64,000 nt of DNA from Methylomonas fluvii (lineage in GTDB: Bacteria; Pseudomonadota; Gammaproteobacteria; Methylococcales; Methylomonadaceae), in NCBI RefSeq assembly GCF_014850975.1, contig NZ_JACXST010000002.1, positions 496,001 through 560,000 of the forward strand, given 5' to 3'. The translations under genes and the position numbers were made by a program. Of this stretch, positions 37,505 to 47,753 are shown in pieces; position 1 is the first letter of the stretch, and each line of letters begins with the position of its first letter. A model generated the notes under the pieces. It saw only the letters and a program-made list of their open reading frames with translations. It did no database searches and had not been told where the DNA came from.

Positions 37505-37530
37505 CCAAAAAAAAAGAGCCTCAGGCTCTT
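37505..37530 (-). terminator. terminator just upstream of rimP
   Basis: On the minus strand AAGAGCC and GGCTCTT form a 7-bp stem with a 3-nt loop followed by a run of at least eight T residues. It faces transcription arriving from the tRNA-Phe genes and ends 22 bp before rimP, so it either insulates the operon or works as a leader attenuator. Confidence 0.8.
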
Positions 37531-37579
37531 CCATAAACAACCAAAACCCGTAGGCTTCGCGTTTTCGAAAGCCCACAAA

Positions 37580-37605
37580 AGAAAAAACCCCTTATAGGGG
37601 CTTTC
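37580..37605 (-). terminator. second terminator in the tRNA-Phe/rimP gap
   Basis: CCCCT and AGGGG form a 5-bp stem with a 3-nt loop; on the minus strand it is followed by six T residues (a weaker T-tract exists on the plus strand). Together with the hairpin at 37505 it gives two successive terminators between the tRNAs and rimP. Confidence 0.7.
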
Positions 37606-38026
37606 TTAGCAAAACCACGCCTGAAACAGCATTAAGGGTAATACACTCGTTTATCGAGACGATAATCTCAAAAAAACCACGCTTGTCAGGAAATAATTTA
37701 CCGCCTCAAAAACTGCGGCGAAAAATTAAAGACCGAATTATAACCATATCTTTCAAGGATGTAAATCGGCATTACACGCCACCGTATAATGAACTTGGCC
37801 AAATACTGAAACCTGCACTCTCGACAGAATTGTGTTCGCACCGAAATTTACAAGGTTGACATTGGAGACGAAGCCTGCAAGCTCGCGCGCCGGCAAAATC
37901 TCAAAAAGAAATAGCATTGAATTGAGGCGCTACGCCAGCTGCTTGCTAACTGAAACGAGGGAAATCATGGATTTGAGAGGCTTCAGCCGATCAAACGCTA
38001 TTGCGAGGAGAATATTTGTGTTTAGG
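37606..38026. other. leader region between tRNA-Phe genes and rimP
   Basis: About 420 bp with no supportable gene. A plus-strand open frame starting near 37832 runs through both the non-coding region and the tRNA and is rejected. The rimP operon promoter may lie here unless transcription starts at the tRNA promoter; no clear -35/-10 pair was found. Confidence 0.4.
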
Positions 38027-38102
<76 letters not shown>

Positions 38103-38129
38103 AGCGTCTTAACCTAAAACCAGAATGAA

Positions 38130-38205
<76 letters not shown>

Positions 38206-38210
38206 GTCAA

Positions 38211-38248
38211 GAGCCGCGCATTAAACTAGGTTACAAACAATTAGTCAA
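38211..38248 (-). promoter_or_regulatory. tRNA-Phe promoter with GC-rich discriminator
   Basis: In the minus-strand reading TTGACT (-35, 38243-38248) and TTTAAT (-10, 38220-38225) are separated by exactly 17 bp. They are followed by a GC-rich discriminator (GCGCGGC), which is typical of stable-RNA promoters under stringent control. Confidence 0.85.
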
Positions 38249-38397
38249 GGAAAATACCGCTATTCCCGGCTAACTGGACAGCAAGCGGTGATGTATGCAA
38301 TTCTTGCGCACCGCAAATTCCTGACATTTTTAGCGCTAAATATCAGACTTTGCAGACACAAACCCCATTTAAACAACCCAAGCAACCGAGACCGTTT

Positions 38398-39219
38398 ATG
38401 CAAGCTTTCACCGACATCCGCGCCCTAATCATAGACATGGATGGCGTACTTTGGCACGGCGACCGCGCTCAAGCCGGACTTGTTGAGTTTTTTCAGACCT
38501 TGCGCGATTTAGAACTACCTTTCATCCTGGCTACCAATAACGCCAGCCTGACAGCAGAACAATACGTCGACAAGCTGGCAAAAATGGGCGTGACAGTAGC
38601 CTTGAATGAGATACTGACGTCGGGGATGGCCACCGCGCTGTATTTGTCTGAACGCTACGATCCACAAACTACTCGGGTATTTGTGATTGGCGGCATCGGA
38701 GCCAGGCAACCGCTGCTGGATTTAGGCTTTAAACTTACCGGACTTTACGAGACCGAGCCAGACCAGCGCGCGCATCTGGTTGTTTGCGGCATGGACAAAG
38801 AATTAAGCTGGGACAAACTAGCCACCGCCACTCTGAATCTGCGAGCCGGCGCGCACTTCATCGGCACCAACGGCGACCTTTCGCTACCGACCGAACGCGG
38901 CGAAACGCACGGCAACGGCGCCATTTTGGCGGGCTTGACCGCTTCCACCGGCATTAAGCCGATGATTATCGGCAAACCGGAGCCTATCATTTACCGACAA
39001 GCATTGAGCCTGCTGAATGTCGAGCCCGCCTATACTGTCGCCATCGGCGACCGGCTGGACACCGACATTCTCGGCGCAGTGCGCACCGGTATCCGCAGCC
39101 TGATGGTACTCAGCGGCGTATCCACCGAACAAGATGTCGCCGCAGCCGATTTCGGTCCAACCTGGATTGTGCCAGACATACGCGACATCACCGAAAGCTT
39201 GCGCAACAGTAAACTCTAA
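38398..39219 (+). CDS. HAD-IIA family sugar-phosphatase-like protein
   Basis: A 273-residue HAD hydrolase of the NagD / p-nitrophenylphosphatase group. The nucleophile motif is 'IIDMDGVLWHG' (residues 11-21), motif II is in 'ILATNNAS' and motif IV is 'AIGDRLDTDILGA' near residue 218. The cap domain is the C2a type. The ATG at 38398 is preferred over an in-frame TTG at 38350. It lies 33 bp before dhaK on the same strand, so a C3 phosphate (glycerol or dihydroxyacetone phosphate) is a reasonable guess for substrate, but phosphoglycolate or a nucleotide is equally possible. Confidence 0.87.
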   Translation: MQAFTDIRALIIDMDGVLWHGDRAQAGLVEFFQTLRDLELPFILATNNASLTAEQYVDKLAKMGVTVALNEILTSGMATALYLSERYDPQTTRVFVIGGIGARQPLLDLGFKLTGLYETEPDQRAHLVVCGMDKELSWDKLATATLNLRAGAHFIGTNGDLSLPTERGETHGNGAILAGLTASTGIKPMIIGKPEPIIYRQALSLLNVEPAYTVAIGDRLDTDILGAVRTGIRSLMVLSGVSTEQDVAAADFGPTWIVPDIRDITESLRNSKL

Positions 39220-39252
39220 GCTCATTCCACACCCTAACAGCGGAGGCGAATC

Positions 39253-40239
39253 ATGAAAAAATTTATCGACAGCCCGGACACCTTATTACAAACCAGCCTG
39301 CAGGGCTTTGCCAAAGCCCATGCCGACATCGTGCAATTCAATCCGGAACCAAGATTCGTATACCGAAACGTACGCAAAACCGGCAAGGTCGCGCTGATTT
39401 CTGGCGGCGGCTCCGGTCATGAGCCTTTGCACAGTGGTTTCGTCGGCGTCGGCATGCTCGATGCCGCCTGCCCCGGCCAAGTATTTACCTCGCCAACACC
39501 AGACCAGATGCTGGCAGCGGCGCAAGCCGTGGATGGCGGCACTGGCGTTCTGTTTATCGTTAAAAATTATGCCGGCGATGTGATGAATTTTGAAATGGCC
39601 GCCGAGATGCTGGACCTCCCCAACGCCAGCGTTTTGATTGACGACGACATCTCCTTACCCAAAACCCACAGCATCGGCCGTAGAGGCGTGGCCGGCACCG
39701 CCATCGTCGAGAAAATCGTCGGCGCCGCCGCCGAATCCGGCGCTGACTTAGCCACCTGCAAGGCGCTGGGCGAGCGCGTCAATCAAGCCACCGCGTCGAT
39801 GGGCGTCGCCTTAAGCAGCTGCACGGTGCCGGCCTTGGGCCATCCAACTTTTGCTATTGCCGACGACGAAATCGAGTTGGGTGTCGGCATCCACGGCGAA
39901 CGCGGCCGCGAAACGGTGAAACTGGTGAGCGCCAGCGAGATTGTCGACCAATTAGCCGGACATATTTTCGATGAATTGCAACCCGCCGCCGGCCAAGCCG
40001 TGCTGCTGCATGTGAACGGCTTCGGCGCAACACCATTGATAGAACTACATTTGATTTACGAATTGGCCTGGCAATATTTCAGCAAACGCGGCGTGATCGT
40101 CCAGCGCTCTTTGGTCGGCAACTTCACCACATCACTGGATATGGCCGGTTGTTCGCTAACGCTGACGCTACTGGACGAGGAAATGCTGGGTTTTTGGGAT
40201 GCACCAGTTAATACCGCTGCGTTGCGCTGGGGTTGTTGA
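39253..40239 (+). CDS. dhaK: dihydroxyacetone kinase subunit DhaK
   Basis: A 328-residue DhaK, the substrate-binding subunit of dihydroxyacetone kinase. The glycine-rich 'SGGGSGHEPLHSGFVG' (residues 51-66) and 'GVGIHGERGRETV' near residue 213, which carries the histidine that binds dihydroxyacetone covalently, are both intact. A good ribosome site (GGAGG) precedes the ATG. It forms an operon with the HAD gene upstream. The ADP-binding subunit gene dhaL lies downstream but on the opposite strand. Confidence 0.95.
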   Translation: MKKFIDSPDTLLQTSLQGFAKAHADIVQFNPEPRFVYRNVRKTGKVALISGGGSGHEPLHSGFVGVGMLDAACPGQVFTSPTPDQMLAAAQAVDGGTGVLFIVKNYAGDVMNFEMAAEMLDLPNASVLIDDDISLPKTHSIGRRGVAGTAIVEKIVGAAAESGADLATCKALGERVNQATASMGVALSSCTVPALGHPTFAIADDEIELGVGIHGERGRETVKLVSASEIVDQLAGHIFDELQPAAGQAVLLHVNGFGATPLIELHLIYELAWQYFSKRGVIVQRSLVGNFTTSLDMAGCSLTLTLLDEEMLGFWDAPVNTAALRWGC

Positions 40240-40252
40240 AGCAGGCAACAAG

Positions 40253-40900
40253 CTAAGCGGGTTGAACCTGAGCGTTTTTCAACACCTCGGCAATCGCCGC
40301 GATCATCAACTGCGCAGTCTTGGCACCGGCATCGATATGGCCCTTGCTGCGCTCGCCTAAAAACGAAGCGCGACCCTTGGTAGCCAACATTTCGCGCGTG
40401 GCTTCCACACCTTCGGCCGCCACAGCGCAAAGCCGATCCAGTATCTCCCCCAGTCCTGTACCGGCAGCCGCCTCATCTCGCAAAGCCAAAGCCACCGGCA
40501 CCAGCACATCCAACATGGTCTTTTCGCCGACATCGGCCTTGCCGCGCTGCTTCACGGCTTCCACCGCCTGTTGGAATATTTCAGAGAAGCCGGATAAATC
40601 AATGACTTTATCTTTACTGTTCTTTGCCAGCGCGATAAACAAGGTCGCATACAAAGAGCCGGAAGCACCGCCGACAGCAGCCATCACCGTCATGCCGATT
40701 TTCTGCCAGGCCGCCACCCAGTCGAGTGGCGCAATCTCGCTGGCATGCTCGCGCAAGGCCTGCAAACCACGCTGTAAATTAAACACATGATCGCCGTCAC
40801 CTATCGCTTGATCCAGTTCGGTTACTTCCTCGGCATGCGCATCGATGGTATCAATCAGTGCTTGAATTAATTCCGGAAACAAAGATGGGGTCAATGACAT
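40253..40900 (-). CDS. dhaL: dihydroxyacetone kinase subunit DhaL
   Basis: A 215-residue DhaL, the nucleotide-binding subunit. The Mg-ADP motif is 'LDQAIGDGDHVFNLQRG' (residues 29-45), with D-x-D-H kept, and 'GGASGSLYATLFIA' follows near residue 79. The ATG at 40900 has GGAGG upstream; the frame is open further but without a better start. It converges on dhaK with a 13-bp gap, so the two subunits cannot be cotranscribed. No dhaM (PTS phosphodonor) is in the window, so whether ADP is recharged by DhaM or exchanged with ATP is unknown. Confidence 0.93.
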   Translation of the reverse strand: MSLTPSLFPELIQALIDTIDAHAEEVTELDQAIGDGDHVFNLQRGLQALREHASEIAPLDWVAAWQKIGMTVMAAVGGASGSLYATLFIALAKNSKDKVIDLSGFSEIFQQAVEAVKQRGKADVGEKTMLDVLVPVALALRDEAAAGTGLGEILDRLCAVAAEGVEATREMLATKGRASFLGERSKGHIDAGAKTAQLMIAAIAEVLKNAQVQPA

Positions 40901-41065
40901 GCAGCCTCCGCGCAACAAAACAGTAAGTCTGCTGAGCATAGCTAAAACGCCCTAGCACTGTCCAGCTATACGCATTCTCAGGGACACGACGCTAGAGAAA
41001 TACGTTGCAAGCTCTCAGCTTCAGCTGAACCGATGACGACCGAGATAATTGAAATGGCTGACGAT

Positions 41066-41578
41066 TTATCTATTTTCCAGCGCTAGCGAATCCAGAAACG
41101 GCAACTCCACATCCGCGTCATACACGCTGAAGTGATATTTATCCTTCAAATATTCCAAAAGCCAGGCGTTGGTATCGGCTCGACGCTGCCCGGCGGCCTC
41201 ATTCATTTGTTGCAAGCGCTGACGCACCGCATGCTGCGGCAATAGCAACAGCTCAATATCGGCCATTGATACGAATTTTTCCGGATCGGGGTTCTTGCCA
41301 TTAAAAATCTTGAATAGCTGATGCTTTTTTAAGCCTAAATGCGTGTTGAGCTCATCTTTAAACTCGATGAATAACGGTAATAAATCGCTGCCGACGCACG
41401 TGTCTTCATGCAGTTTGTGTAAACGATTTAGCAAATGGTAGACCGCAAACCGGTACAATTCCGACTCACGCACAAACAGCCGAGCGGCCATGGCACGTAC
41501 GGCAATCCGGTCGGAATTGTTCAACCGGATCGAAACGATGTGCTTTTTATCGTCTAAAAGATGTTCGTTGTCGTTCAA
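41066..41578 (-). CDS. hypothetical protein with RHH-like N-terminal segment
   Basis: A 170-residue soluble protein I do not recognise. The start is uncertain: a TTG at 41578 has AAAGGA at good spacing, and the frame is open back to another TTG at 41614. The segment 'HIVSIRLNNSDRIAVRAMAA' followed by a long helix recalls ribbon-helix-helix DNA-binding proteins, where a short strand precedes two helices. The rest is mixed helix with an acidic C-terminus. It stands alone between dhaL and argD, which diverges from it. Confidence 0.6.
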   Translation of the reverse strand: MNDNEHLLDDKKHIVSIRLNNSDRIAVRAMAARLFVRESELYRFAVYHLLNRLHKLHEDTCVGSDLLPLFIEFKDELNTHLGLKKHQLFKIFNGKNPDPEKFVSMADIELLLLPQHAVRQRLQQMNEAAGQRRADTNAWLLEYLKDKYHFSVYDADVELPFLDSLALENR

Positions 41579-41850
41579 CGCAAGTCCTTTGTGAGTAATC
41601 GCCGGCAATCTCAAACCGGTCGAAACAGCTTAATTTGCGAGAATTTAAAGCATCAATGTTACAGATTTATAACAAACGCCCCGACACGCGAAAATTTCCT
41701 CTAAGCCGCTCCGATAGGGGTTACAAGTCGAGCAAACTACCGGATTTTCCGGAAAAACTATTTATTGCTTATATGAGATGAAAAAAATATAATCGCGCGC
41801 TTTTTTCGAGCGAATAGCGTTTTTCAAAACACTTTCAGAGTCTTAGCACA

Positions 41851-43026
41851 ATGACCAGTCACATCATGCCTACCTATGCCCGCCAGTCGGTCACTTTTGC
41901 ACGCGGCGAAGGCGCGTGGCTGTGGGATACCGATGGCCGTCGCTATCTTGACTCAGTCGCCGGCATTGCCGTGTGCAACCTCGGCCACGCCCATCCGGCC
42001 GTGCACGAAGCACTGTGCCGGCAAAGCAAAACCTTGCTGCATACCTCCAATCTCTACGGCGTGGAACTCCAGTCGCAACTCGCGGATAAATTGATCGAAT
42101 TGAGCGGCATGGATAATGTGTTTTTCGGCAATTCCGGCGCCGAAGCCAACGAAGCGGCGATAAAAATCGCTCGCAAATACGGGCATCAACAAGGCATAGA
42201 CAATCCGGTGGTGCTGACCATGGAAAAAAGCTTCCATGGCCGGACTATGGGCACGCTGAGCGCCACCGGCAACACCAAGATCAAGCAAGGCTTTGCGCCG
42301 CTGCTGGCCGGATTTACTCATGTGCCGTACAACGATATTCCGGCTATCGAAGCAGCTCTCGCCGCCGATAAAAACATCGTCGCAATCTTGGTCGAACCGG
42401 TGCAAGGCGAAGGTGGGGTGAATATTCCGGCCGCGGATTACTTAAATCAAATTCGCGCTCTATGCGACCGGCACAATCTGCTGATGATGCTGGACGAAAT
42501 TCAAACCGGCACCGGCCGTACCGGGCGCTTTCTGGCTTTTCAACATAATGGCATTCTGCCAGATGTATGTACGATGGCTAAAGCCTTGGGAAACGGCGTG
42601 CCAATTGGCGCGTGTCTGGCACGAGGCAAAGCGGCGGACGTGTTACAAGCCGGCAATCACGGCTCGACATTTGGCGGCAATCCACTGGCGTGCAGCGCGG
42701 CCTTAGCGGTACTAGAAACTTTATCAAGCAGCACCTTGATCACCGATGCGCAATCAAAAGGCGAGCAAATTTGCCAACGCTTCAAAAACGCACTGGCTAA
42801 CAACCCGCACATCGTCGATATTCGCCACAAGGGCTTGATGATAGGCATCGAATTAGACCGGCCTTGCGGCGAGTTAGTCAGCAAAGCCTTGGCACAAGGC
42901 TTGTTGATTAACGTCACCGCCGACAGCACCATCCGTTTGTTGCCACCGCTGATCATCGACGACGCACAAATAACAACGCTGACAGAAACTTTGACAGCGC
43001 TCATTCAGGAATTTAGCAGACAATAA
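41851..43026 (+). CDS. argD: acetylornithine aminotransferase
   Basis: A 391-residue class III aminotransferase for the fourth step of arginine synthesis; it may also act on succinyldiaminopimelate in the lysine pathway. Landmarks are '[18 protein letters not shown]' (near residue 91), '[14 protein letters not shown]' and the PLP lysine in '[14 protein letters not shown]' near residue 250. It is followed 2 bp later by argF in the same operon. Confidence 0.94.
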   Translation: MTSHIMPTYARQSVTFARGEGAWLWDTDGRRYLDSVAGIAVCNLGHAHPAVHEALCRQSKTLLHTSNLYGVELQSQLADKLIELSGMDNVFFGNSGAEANEAAIKIARKYGHQQGIDNPVVLTMEKSFHGRTMGTLSATGNTKIKQGFAPLLAGFTHVPYNDIPAIEAALAADKNIVAILVEPVQGEGGVNIPAADYLNQIRALCDRHNLLMMLDEIQTGTGRTGRFLAFQHNGILPDVCTMAKALGNGVPIGACLARGKAADVLQAGNHGSTFGGNPLACSAALAVLETLSSSTLITDAQSKGEQICQRFKNALANNPHIVDIRHKGLMIGIELDRPCGELVSKALAQGLLINVTADSTIRLLPPLIIDDAQITTLTETLTALIQEFSRQ

Positions 43027-43028
43027 CC

Positions 43029-43928
43029 ATGCAACCCAGACACTTCATCAGTCTGCTGGATTTGTCCAGCGCCGAATTACACACCCTGATCCAAAGGGCG
43101 ATTCAACTCAAAACCCATCGCGATCCGAACTATCAGCCTTTGAAAGGCAAAGTGCTGGCGATGATTTTCGAAAAATCCTCGACCCGCACCCGTATCTCCT
43201 TCGAAGCCGGCATGGCTCAATTCGGCGGCAGTGCGCTGTTTCTATCCCCTCGCGACACGCAACTCGGTCGCGGCGAACCCCTGGAAGACAGCGCCAAGGT
43301 GATTTCCAGCATGGTGGACTGCATTATGCTGCGCACCAACAATCACGAAACGGTCACCACCTTTGCCCAGCACTCGCGGGTACCGGTTATCAATGGCCTG
43401 ACCGATTTGCTGCACCCGTGCCAACTGTTAGCTGATATGCAAACCTATTTCGAATTGCGCGGCGACATCGCCGGCAAAACCGTAGCCTGGATCGGCGACG
43501 GCAATAATATGTGTCATTCCTATATCAATGCGGCTCGCCAATTCGATTTTAAATTGAACATCGCCTGCCCTGTCGATTACCGTCCGCAGCAAAGTATCGT
43601 CGATGCCGCCGGACATAGAGTGGCGTTTTTCAATACGCCGGAGCAAGCCGCACAGCAAGCCGATTTGGTGGTGACCGATGTCTGGGCCAGCATGGGCCAG
43701 GAAGAGGAACAGAAAAAACGCGAATTCGTATTTAAGGATTTTCAGGTCAACGCCAAAACCATGGCTGCCGCCAAAGCCGATGCGCTGTTCATGCATTGTC
43801 TGCCGGCTCATCGCGGCGAAGAAGTGACGGCTGAGGTTATCGACGGCCCACAAAGCGTGATATTTCCGGAAGCCGAGAATCGCCTGCACGCTCAGAAAGC
43901 GCTGCTGGAATTTCTCATCTGCCGATAA
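43029..43928 (+). CDS. argF: ornithine carbamoyltransferase
   Basis: A 299-residue OTCase that joins carbamoyl phosphate and ornithine to citrulline. The carbamoyl phosphate site is '[14 protein letters not shown]' (residues 49-62), '[14 protein letters not shown]' follows near residue 130, and the ornithine-site cysteine is in '[13 protein letters not shown]' near residue 258. It is directly behind argD. Confidence 0.96.
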   Translation: MQPRHFISLLDLSSAELHTLIQRAIQLKTHRDPNYQPLKGKVLAMIFEKSSTRTRISFEAGMAQFGGSALFLSPRDTQLGRGEPLEDSAKVISSMVDCIMLRTNNHETVTTFAQHSRVPVINGLTDLLHPCQLLADMQTYFELRGDIAGKTVAWIGDGNNMCHSYINAARQFDFKLNIACPVDYRPQQSIVDAAGHRVAFFNTPEQAAQQADLVVTDVWASMGQEEEQKKREFVFKDFQVNAKTMAAAKADALFMHCLPAHRGEEVTAEVIDGPQSVIFPEAENRLHAQKALLEFLICR

Positions 43929-43975
43929 TTTCGCTAGAATCGCCGCTTTCTTTACGCCGAACGAAGAGTGATACT

Positions 43976-44614
43976 GTGAAAAAAACTTTTGCCTACATGT
44001 TTGCCTGTCTGCTGATTAGCCCGCTTGCCATGGCAAGGACCGCCTACGTCACCGACAAAGTCGAGGTGCCACTACGCAGCGGCGAAAGCGAGCGCACCAA
44101 GATCGTCAAAATGTTGGAAAACGGCATTCCGGTCAGCGTATTGCAAGAAAGTACCGAAAACGGCTACACCTATATACAAACCAGCAACGGCGCGGAGGGC
44201 TTCATTCTCAGCCGCTACTTGACAGGCGAACCCAGCGCCCGCAATCAGCTGGAAGCCGCCAGCAAAAAACTCGAAGCGCTGCAGGAAGAAAATAAACAAC
44301 TTAAAGCCGGACAAGCCAACAGCCAGGAAATTGGCAAAGAACGCGATAAGCTCAGCGCAGACCTCAGCGAACTTCAGCAAACCGCCGCCAATGCGATACA
44401 ACTCAAGCAACAGCGCGACCAATTGCAGGAACGCGTCATCTCCGTCGAGCGCGAACTACAGCAATTGAAACGCGAAAATCAGGCATTGACCGACAGCAGT
44501 AACCAGGATTGGTTTTTGTACGGCGGCGGCTTGGCTTTATTCGGTGTATTGCTGGGCTTTATTCTGCCCAAACTCAGCTGGCGCCGCCGCTCCAGCGGCT
44601 GGGACAGTTTTTAA
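43976..44614 (+). CDS. SH3-domain membrane protein (TIGR04211 type)
   Basis: A 212-residue envelope protein. A signal peptide (residues 1-20) is followed by a bacterial SH3 domain ('VPLRSGESERTKIVKMLENG', about 25-85), a coiled coil (about 90-170, heptads of Leu/Gln/Glu) and a C-terminal transmembrane helix near 178-198 with a positively charged tail. This layout matches the TIGR04211/YgiM family of gammaproteobacteria. The start is GTG. Its role at the cell envelope is unknown. Confidence 0.88.
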   Translation: MKKTFAYMFACLLISPLAMARTAYVTDKVEVPLRSGESERTKIVKMLENGIPVSVLQESTENGYTYIQTSNGAEGFILSRYLTGEPSARNQLEAASKKLEALQEENKQLKAGQANSQEIGKERDKLSADLSELQQTAANAIQLKQQRDQLQERVISVERELQQLKRENQALTDSSNQDWFLYGGGLALFGVLLGFILPKLSWRRRSSGWDSF

Positions 44615-44709
44615 TTTTTAAACTATTTATCCGCAGTACCAGTCTGCGGTAAATGACGCCCCTTCCCGCGGCAGTTTGAGCGCCGCTTTTGCTTTCAGTT
44701 GGAATCATC

Positions 44710-46560
44710 ATGCCTGCATACCGTTCTCATACTACCACTCAGGGCCGCAACATGGCGGGAGCGCGCGCGTTGTGGCGCGCCACCGGCATGAAAGACGGCG
44801 ATTTCAATAAACCGATTATCGCTGTAGCTAATTCCTTCACCCAGTTCGTGCCGGGCCACGTACACTTAAAAGATCTTGGTCAATTGGTAGCGCGCGAGAT
44901 TGAACTGGCCGGCGGCGTTGCCAAGGAATTCAACACCATCGCCGTTGACGACGGCATTGCCATGGGGCACGACGGCATGCTGTATAGCCTGCCCAGCCGG
45001 GATTTGATTGCCGACAGCGTCGAGTACATGGTCAATGCGCATTGCGCTGATGCCATAGTCTGCATTTCCAATTGCGACAAAATCACCCCAGGCATGTTGA
45101 TGGCGGCCATGCGCATCAATATCCCGGTGATTTTTGTTTCCGGCGGCCCGATGGAAGCCGGTAAAGTACGGTTGGCCGAAAGCGCTGACATCAAGAGGCT
45201 GGACTTGGTCGACGCGATGGTCATGGCCGCAGACAGCAACGTATCGGATACCGATCTGGCGGCTGTCGAACGCTCGGCCTGCCCGACCTGCGGCTCCTGC
45301 TCCGGCATGTTCACCGCCAATTCGATGAACTGTCTAACCGAAGCCCTCGGCCTGTCGCTGCCGGGCAACGGCACCGTATTAGCCACCCATGCCGACCGCG
45401 AACAATTGTTCAAACAAGCCGGTCGCCGTATCGTCGAGCTCGCTAAACAATATTACGAGCAAAATGACGCATCGGTGCTGCCGCGTGCGGTCGGTTTTAA
45501 AGCCTTTGAAAATGCGATTGCGCTGGACATCGCCATGGGCGGCTCCACCAACACCATCTTGCATCTATTGGCGATTGCTCAAGAAGCCGGCATCGATTTC
45601 ACCATGGCGGATATTGACCGCATGTCCAGAGTAGTGCCGCAATTGTGCAAGGTCGCGCCCAACACCAACAAATATCATATCGAAGACGTGCATCGCGCCG
45701 GCGGCATCATGGCAATTCTGGCCGAACTTAACCGGGCTGGCCGCTTGCACACCGATGTACCGACCGTGCACGCCAAAACTCTCGGCGATGCCCTGGCGCA
45801 ATGGGACATCACTGCCACCCCCAGCGATGCCGTAAAAACATTTTATATGGCTGGCCCCGCCGGCATTCCGACTCAGGTAGCATTCAGTCAGAACACCCGT
45901 TGGCCCAGCCTGGACACCGATCGTGCCGAAGGCTGTATCCGCTCGATTGACCATGCCTTCAGCCAAGAAGGCGGGTTAGCGGTATTACATGGCAATATTG
46001 CTTTGGATGGCTGCGTGATCAAAACAGCCGGCGTCGATGACAGCCTACTGGTATTTGAAGGCAACGCCCATGTGGTCGAATCGCAAGACGAAGCGGTGGA
46101 GAACATCCTCAACAACAAAGTCAAAGCGGGCGATGTGGTGGTGGTGCGTTACGAAGGCCCCAAAGGCGGGCCCGGCATGCAGGAAATGCTCTACCCAACC
46201 AGCTATATCAAATCCAAAGGCTTAGGCAAAGCTTGCGCGCTATTGACCGACGGCCGTTTTTCCGGCGGCACCTCCGGCTTATCGATTGGTCACTGTTCGC
46301 CGGAAGCGGCGGCAGGCGGCGCGATTGGTTTAGTGAAAAATGGCGACCGCATTCGTATCGATATTCCCAATCGCACGATCAACGTCTTGCTCAGCGACGA
46401 AGAACTGGCCCAACGCCGCACCGAGCAGGACAAATTGGGCTGGAAACCGGCCAAGCTGCGTCCCCGCAAAGTGTCAGTGGCGCTGAAAGCGTATGCCTTT
46501 TTTGCCACATCCGCCGACAAGGGTGCGGTGCGGGATTTGTCCAGGCTCGAAGATCAGTAA
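44710..46560 (+). CDS. ilvD: dihydroxy-acid dehydratase
   Basis: A 616-residue IlvD for the branched-chain amino acid and pantothenate pathways. The cluster-binding cysteines are in '[13 protein letters not shown]' (near residue 118) and '[19 protein letters not shown]' (near residue 191), the pattern of the [4Fe-4S] type found in enterobacteria. The C-terminal '[15 protein letters not shown]' block is intact. The ATG at 44710 gives the standard N-terminus '[12 protein letters not shown]'. As an Fe-S enzyme it depends on the SUF or ISC machinery. Confidence 0.97.
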   Translation: MPAYRSHTTTQGRNMAGARALWRATGMKDGDFNKPIIAVANSFTQFVPGHVHLKDLGQLVAREIELAGGVAKEFNTIAVDDGIAMGHDGMLYSLPSRDLIADSVEYMVNAHCADAIVCISNCDKITPGMLMAAMRINIPVIFVSGGPMEAGKVRLAESADIKRLDLVDAMVMAADSNVSDTDLAAVERSACPTCGSCSGMFTANSMNCLTEALGLSLPGNGTVLATHADREQLFKQAGRRIVELAKQYYEQNDASVLPRAVGFKAFENAIALDIAMGGSTNTILHLLAIAQEAGIDFTMADIDRMSRVVPQLCKVAPNTNKYHIEDVHRAGGIMAILAELNRAGRLHTDVPTVHAKTLGDALAQWDITATPSDAVKTFYMAGPAGIPTQVAFSQNTRWPSLDTDRAEGCIRSIDHAFSQEGGLAVLHGNIALDGCVIKTAGVDDSLLVFEGNAHVVESQDEAVENILNNKVKAGDVVVVRYEGPKGGPGMQEMLYPTSYIKSKGLGKACALLTDGRFSGGTSGLSIGHCSPEAAAGGAIGLVKNGDRIRIDIPNRTINVLLSDEELAQRRTEQDKLGWKPAKLRPRKVSVALKAYAFFATSADKGAVRDLSRLEDQ

Positions 46561-46581
46561 GTCGACGATGCCCTATAAAGG

Positions 46582-46619
46582 CTTGATGGTTTAGGCTGTT
46601 AAAACGCCATCAAGTCTTT
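46582..46619 (+). terminator. probable weak terminator after ilvD
   Basis: CTTGATGG (46582-46589) pairs with CCATCAAG (46607-46614), followed by TCTTTA. The loop is long (17 nt) and the T-run is short, so this is a weak candidate, 22 bp past the ilvD stop. Confidence 0.4.
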
Positions 46620-46847
46620 AACTTTGGATATCAACGAACACGTGGTCATCTGCTGCTTCCAAAATGTCTGAAAGCCGCCTCACAATTCCGGTTAACGCCT
46701 GACAAACTTCGCCAAAATTTTCAGCGCCGTACCCCACAAGGGGCCAGTGCATAATTTTTGGTACAGATTGCGGCTGAAGTGATCAAACCGGCTCAACTGT
46801 GTAATTGATCCATTACCGCCCCAACTTCGCCTTAATCCAAATCGCTG

Positions 46848-47675
46848 ATGAAACGCTTCCTTCTCCAACTGCTCTACATCTGGAAACAAAAGCTGAAAAT
46901 CTATTTCGTAGCCGGCTGGATAGGTGCTGGAATGGGAATATTTTTATTGGCGCCCAGTTACGACTACATCAGTTCGCGCGAGCGCAACGCCGACCCGCTT
47001 TCCTCGGTCGAATTCGTTTTGAGTCAGTTTAAAGAGGTGATGACCGGCCAAATTAATCAGAATAACCTGATCCTGTTTTACGCCGAAATTGGCGCGCTAC
47101 TGGGCTTGCTATCACTAGGCTTTTATCAGATTTTGCATAAACGACTGGTGGATCTGGACGCATTGAAAACCGAGCTGGAAAAGGATTTGCCGACCATCAT
47201 CCGCCAAGGCGAAGGACCGTTGCTGGAGTTTAAATCGTCGCTGCGCTGGGATATTCAGGAGCAACGCGTCAATAAGGCCCTGGAAGGCGTGATTATGAAA
47301 ACCCTGGCGGGTTTCTTTAATAGTCCGGTTGGCGGCACCTTGCTGATCGGCGTGGCCGACAATGGTGAAGTCCTCGGCCTGGAATCGGATTTCCAAACGC
47401 TGAAAAAGCCTGACCACGACGGTTTCGAGCAAACTTTGATGACAGCAGTCTCCACCCATCTGGGCGCCGATTTATGTCCGCTGATACACGTGCTGTTTCA
47501 TAAGCTGACCGACCGCGATGTCTGCCGGGTTATTGTTTCCCCCTCACATCGGCCCGTATTTCTGACTCAGAGCAACGCACCCAAATTCTTCGTACGAACC
47601 GGCGGTGGCACTCGGGACCTCAACATTCAAGAAGCGCTGGATTATGTGGCCAGCCGTTGGAAAAAAACCAAATAA
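46848..47675 (+). CDS. membrane-anchored AlbA_2/Schlafen-like ATP-binding domain protein
   Basis: A 275-residue protein with two membrane helices (about residues 17-38 and 66-88) and a cytoplasmic domain of the AlbA_2 (Schlafen AAA_4-like) type from about 115. Landmarks of that domain are 'EGPLLEFKSSLRWD', 'KTLAGFFNSPVGGTLLIGVADNGEVLGLE' region and 'FFVRTGGGTRDLN'. This domain is usually found in soluble putative nucleic-acid-binding or regulatory proteins; a membrane anchor is unusual. It stands alone, with no clear operon partner. Confidence 0.8.
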   Translation: MKRFLLQLLYIWKQKLKIYFVAGWIGAGMGIFLLAPSYDYISSRERNADPLSSVEFVLSQFKEVMTGQINQNNLILFYAEIGALLGLLSLGFYQILHKRLVDLDALKTELEKDLPTIIRQGEGPLLEFKSSLRWDIQEQRVNKALEGVIMKTLAGFFNSPVGGTLLIGVADNGEVLGLESDFQTLKKPDHDGFEQTLMTAVSTHLGADLCPLIHVLFHKLTDRDVCRVIVSPSHRPVFLTQSNAPKFFVRTGGGTRDLNIQEALDYVASRWKKTK

Positions 47676-47753
47676 CCCGCCCTGATTGGGTTTTACCGCC
47701 GGCAAAGTTAAACTAAGCAGCCAGCAAACCCGCAACCGATTTGTAAACACACC

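Noticed and set aside
46692..46889. Minus-strand open frame of 65 codons after ilvD
   Set aside because: No ribosome site, overlaps the start of the AlbA_2 gene on the other strand, and has no family pattern.
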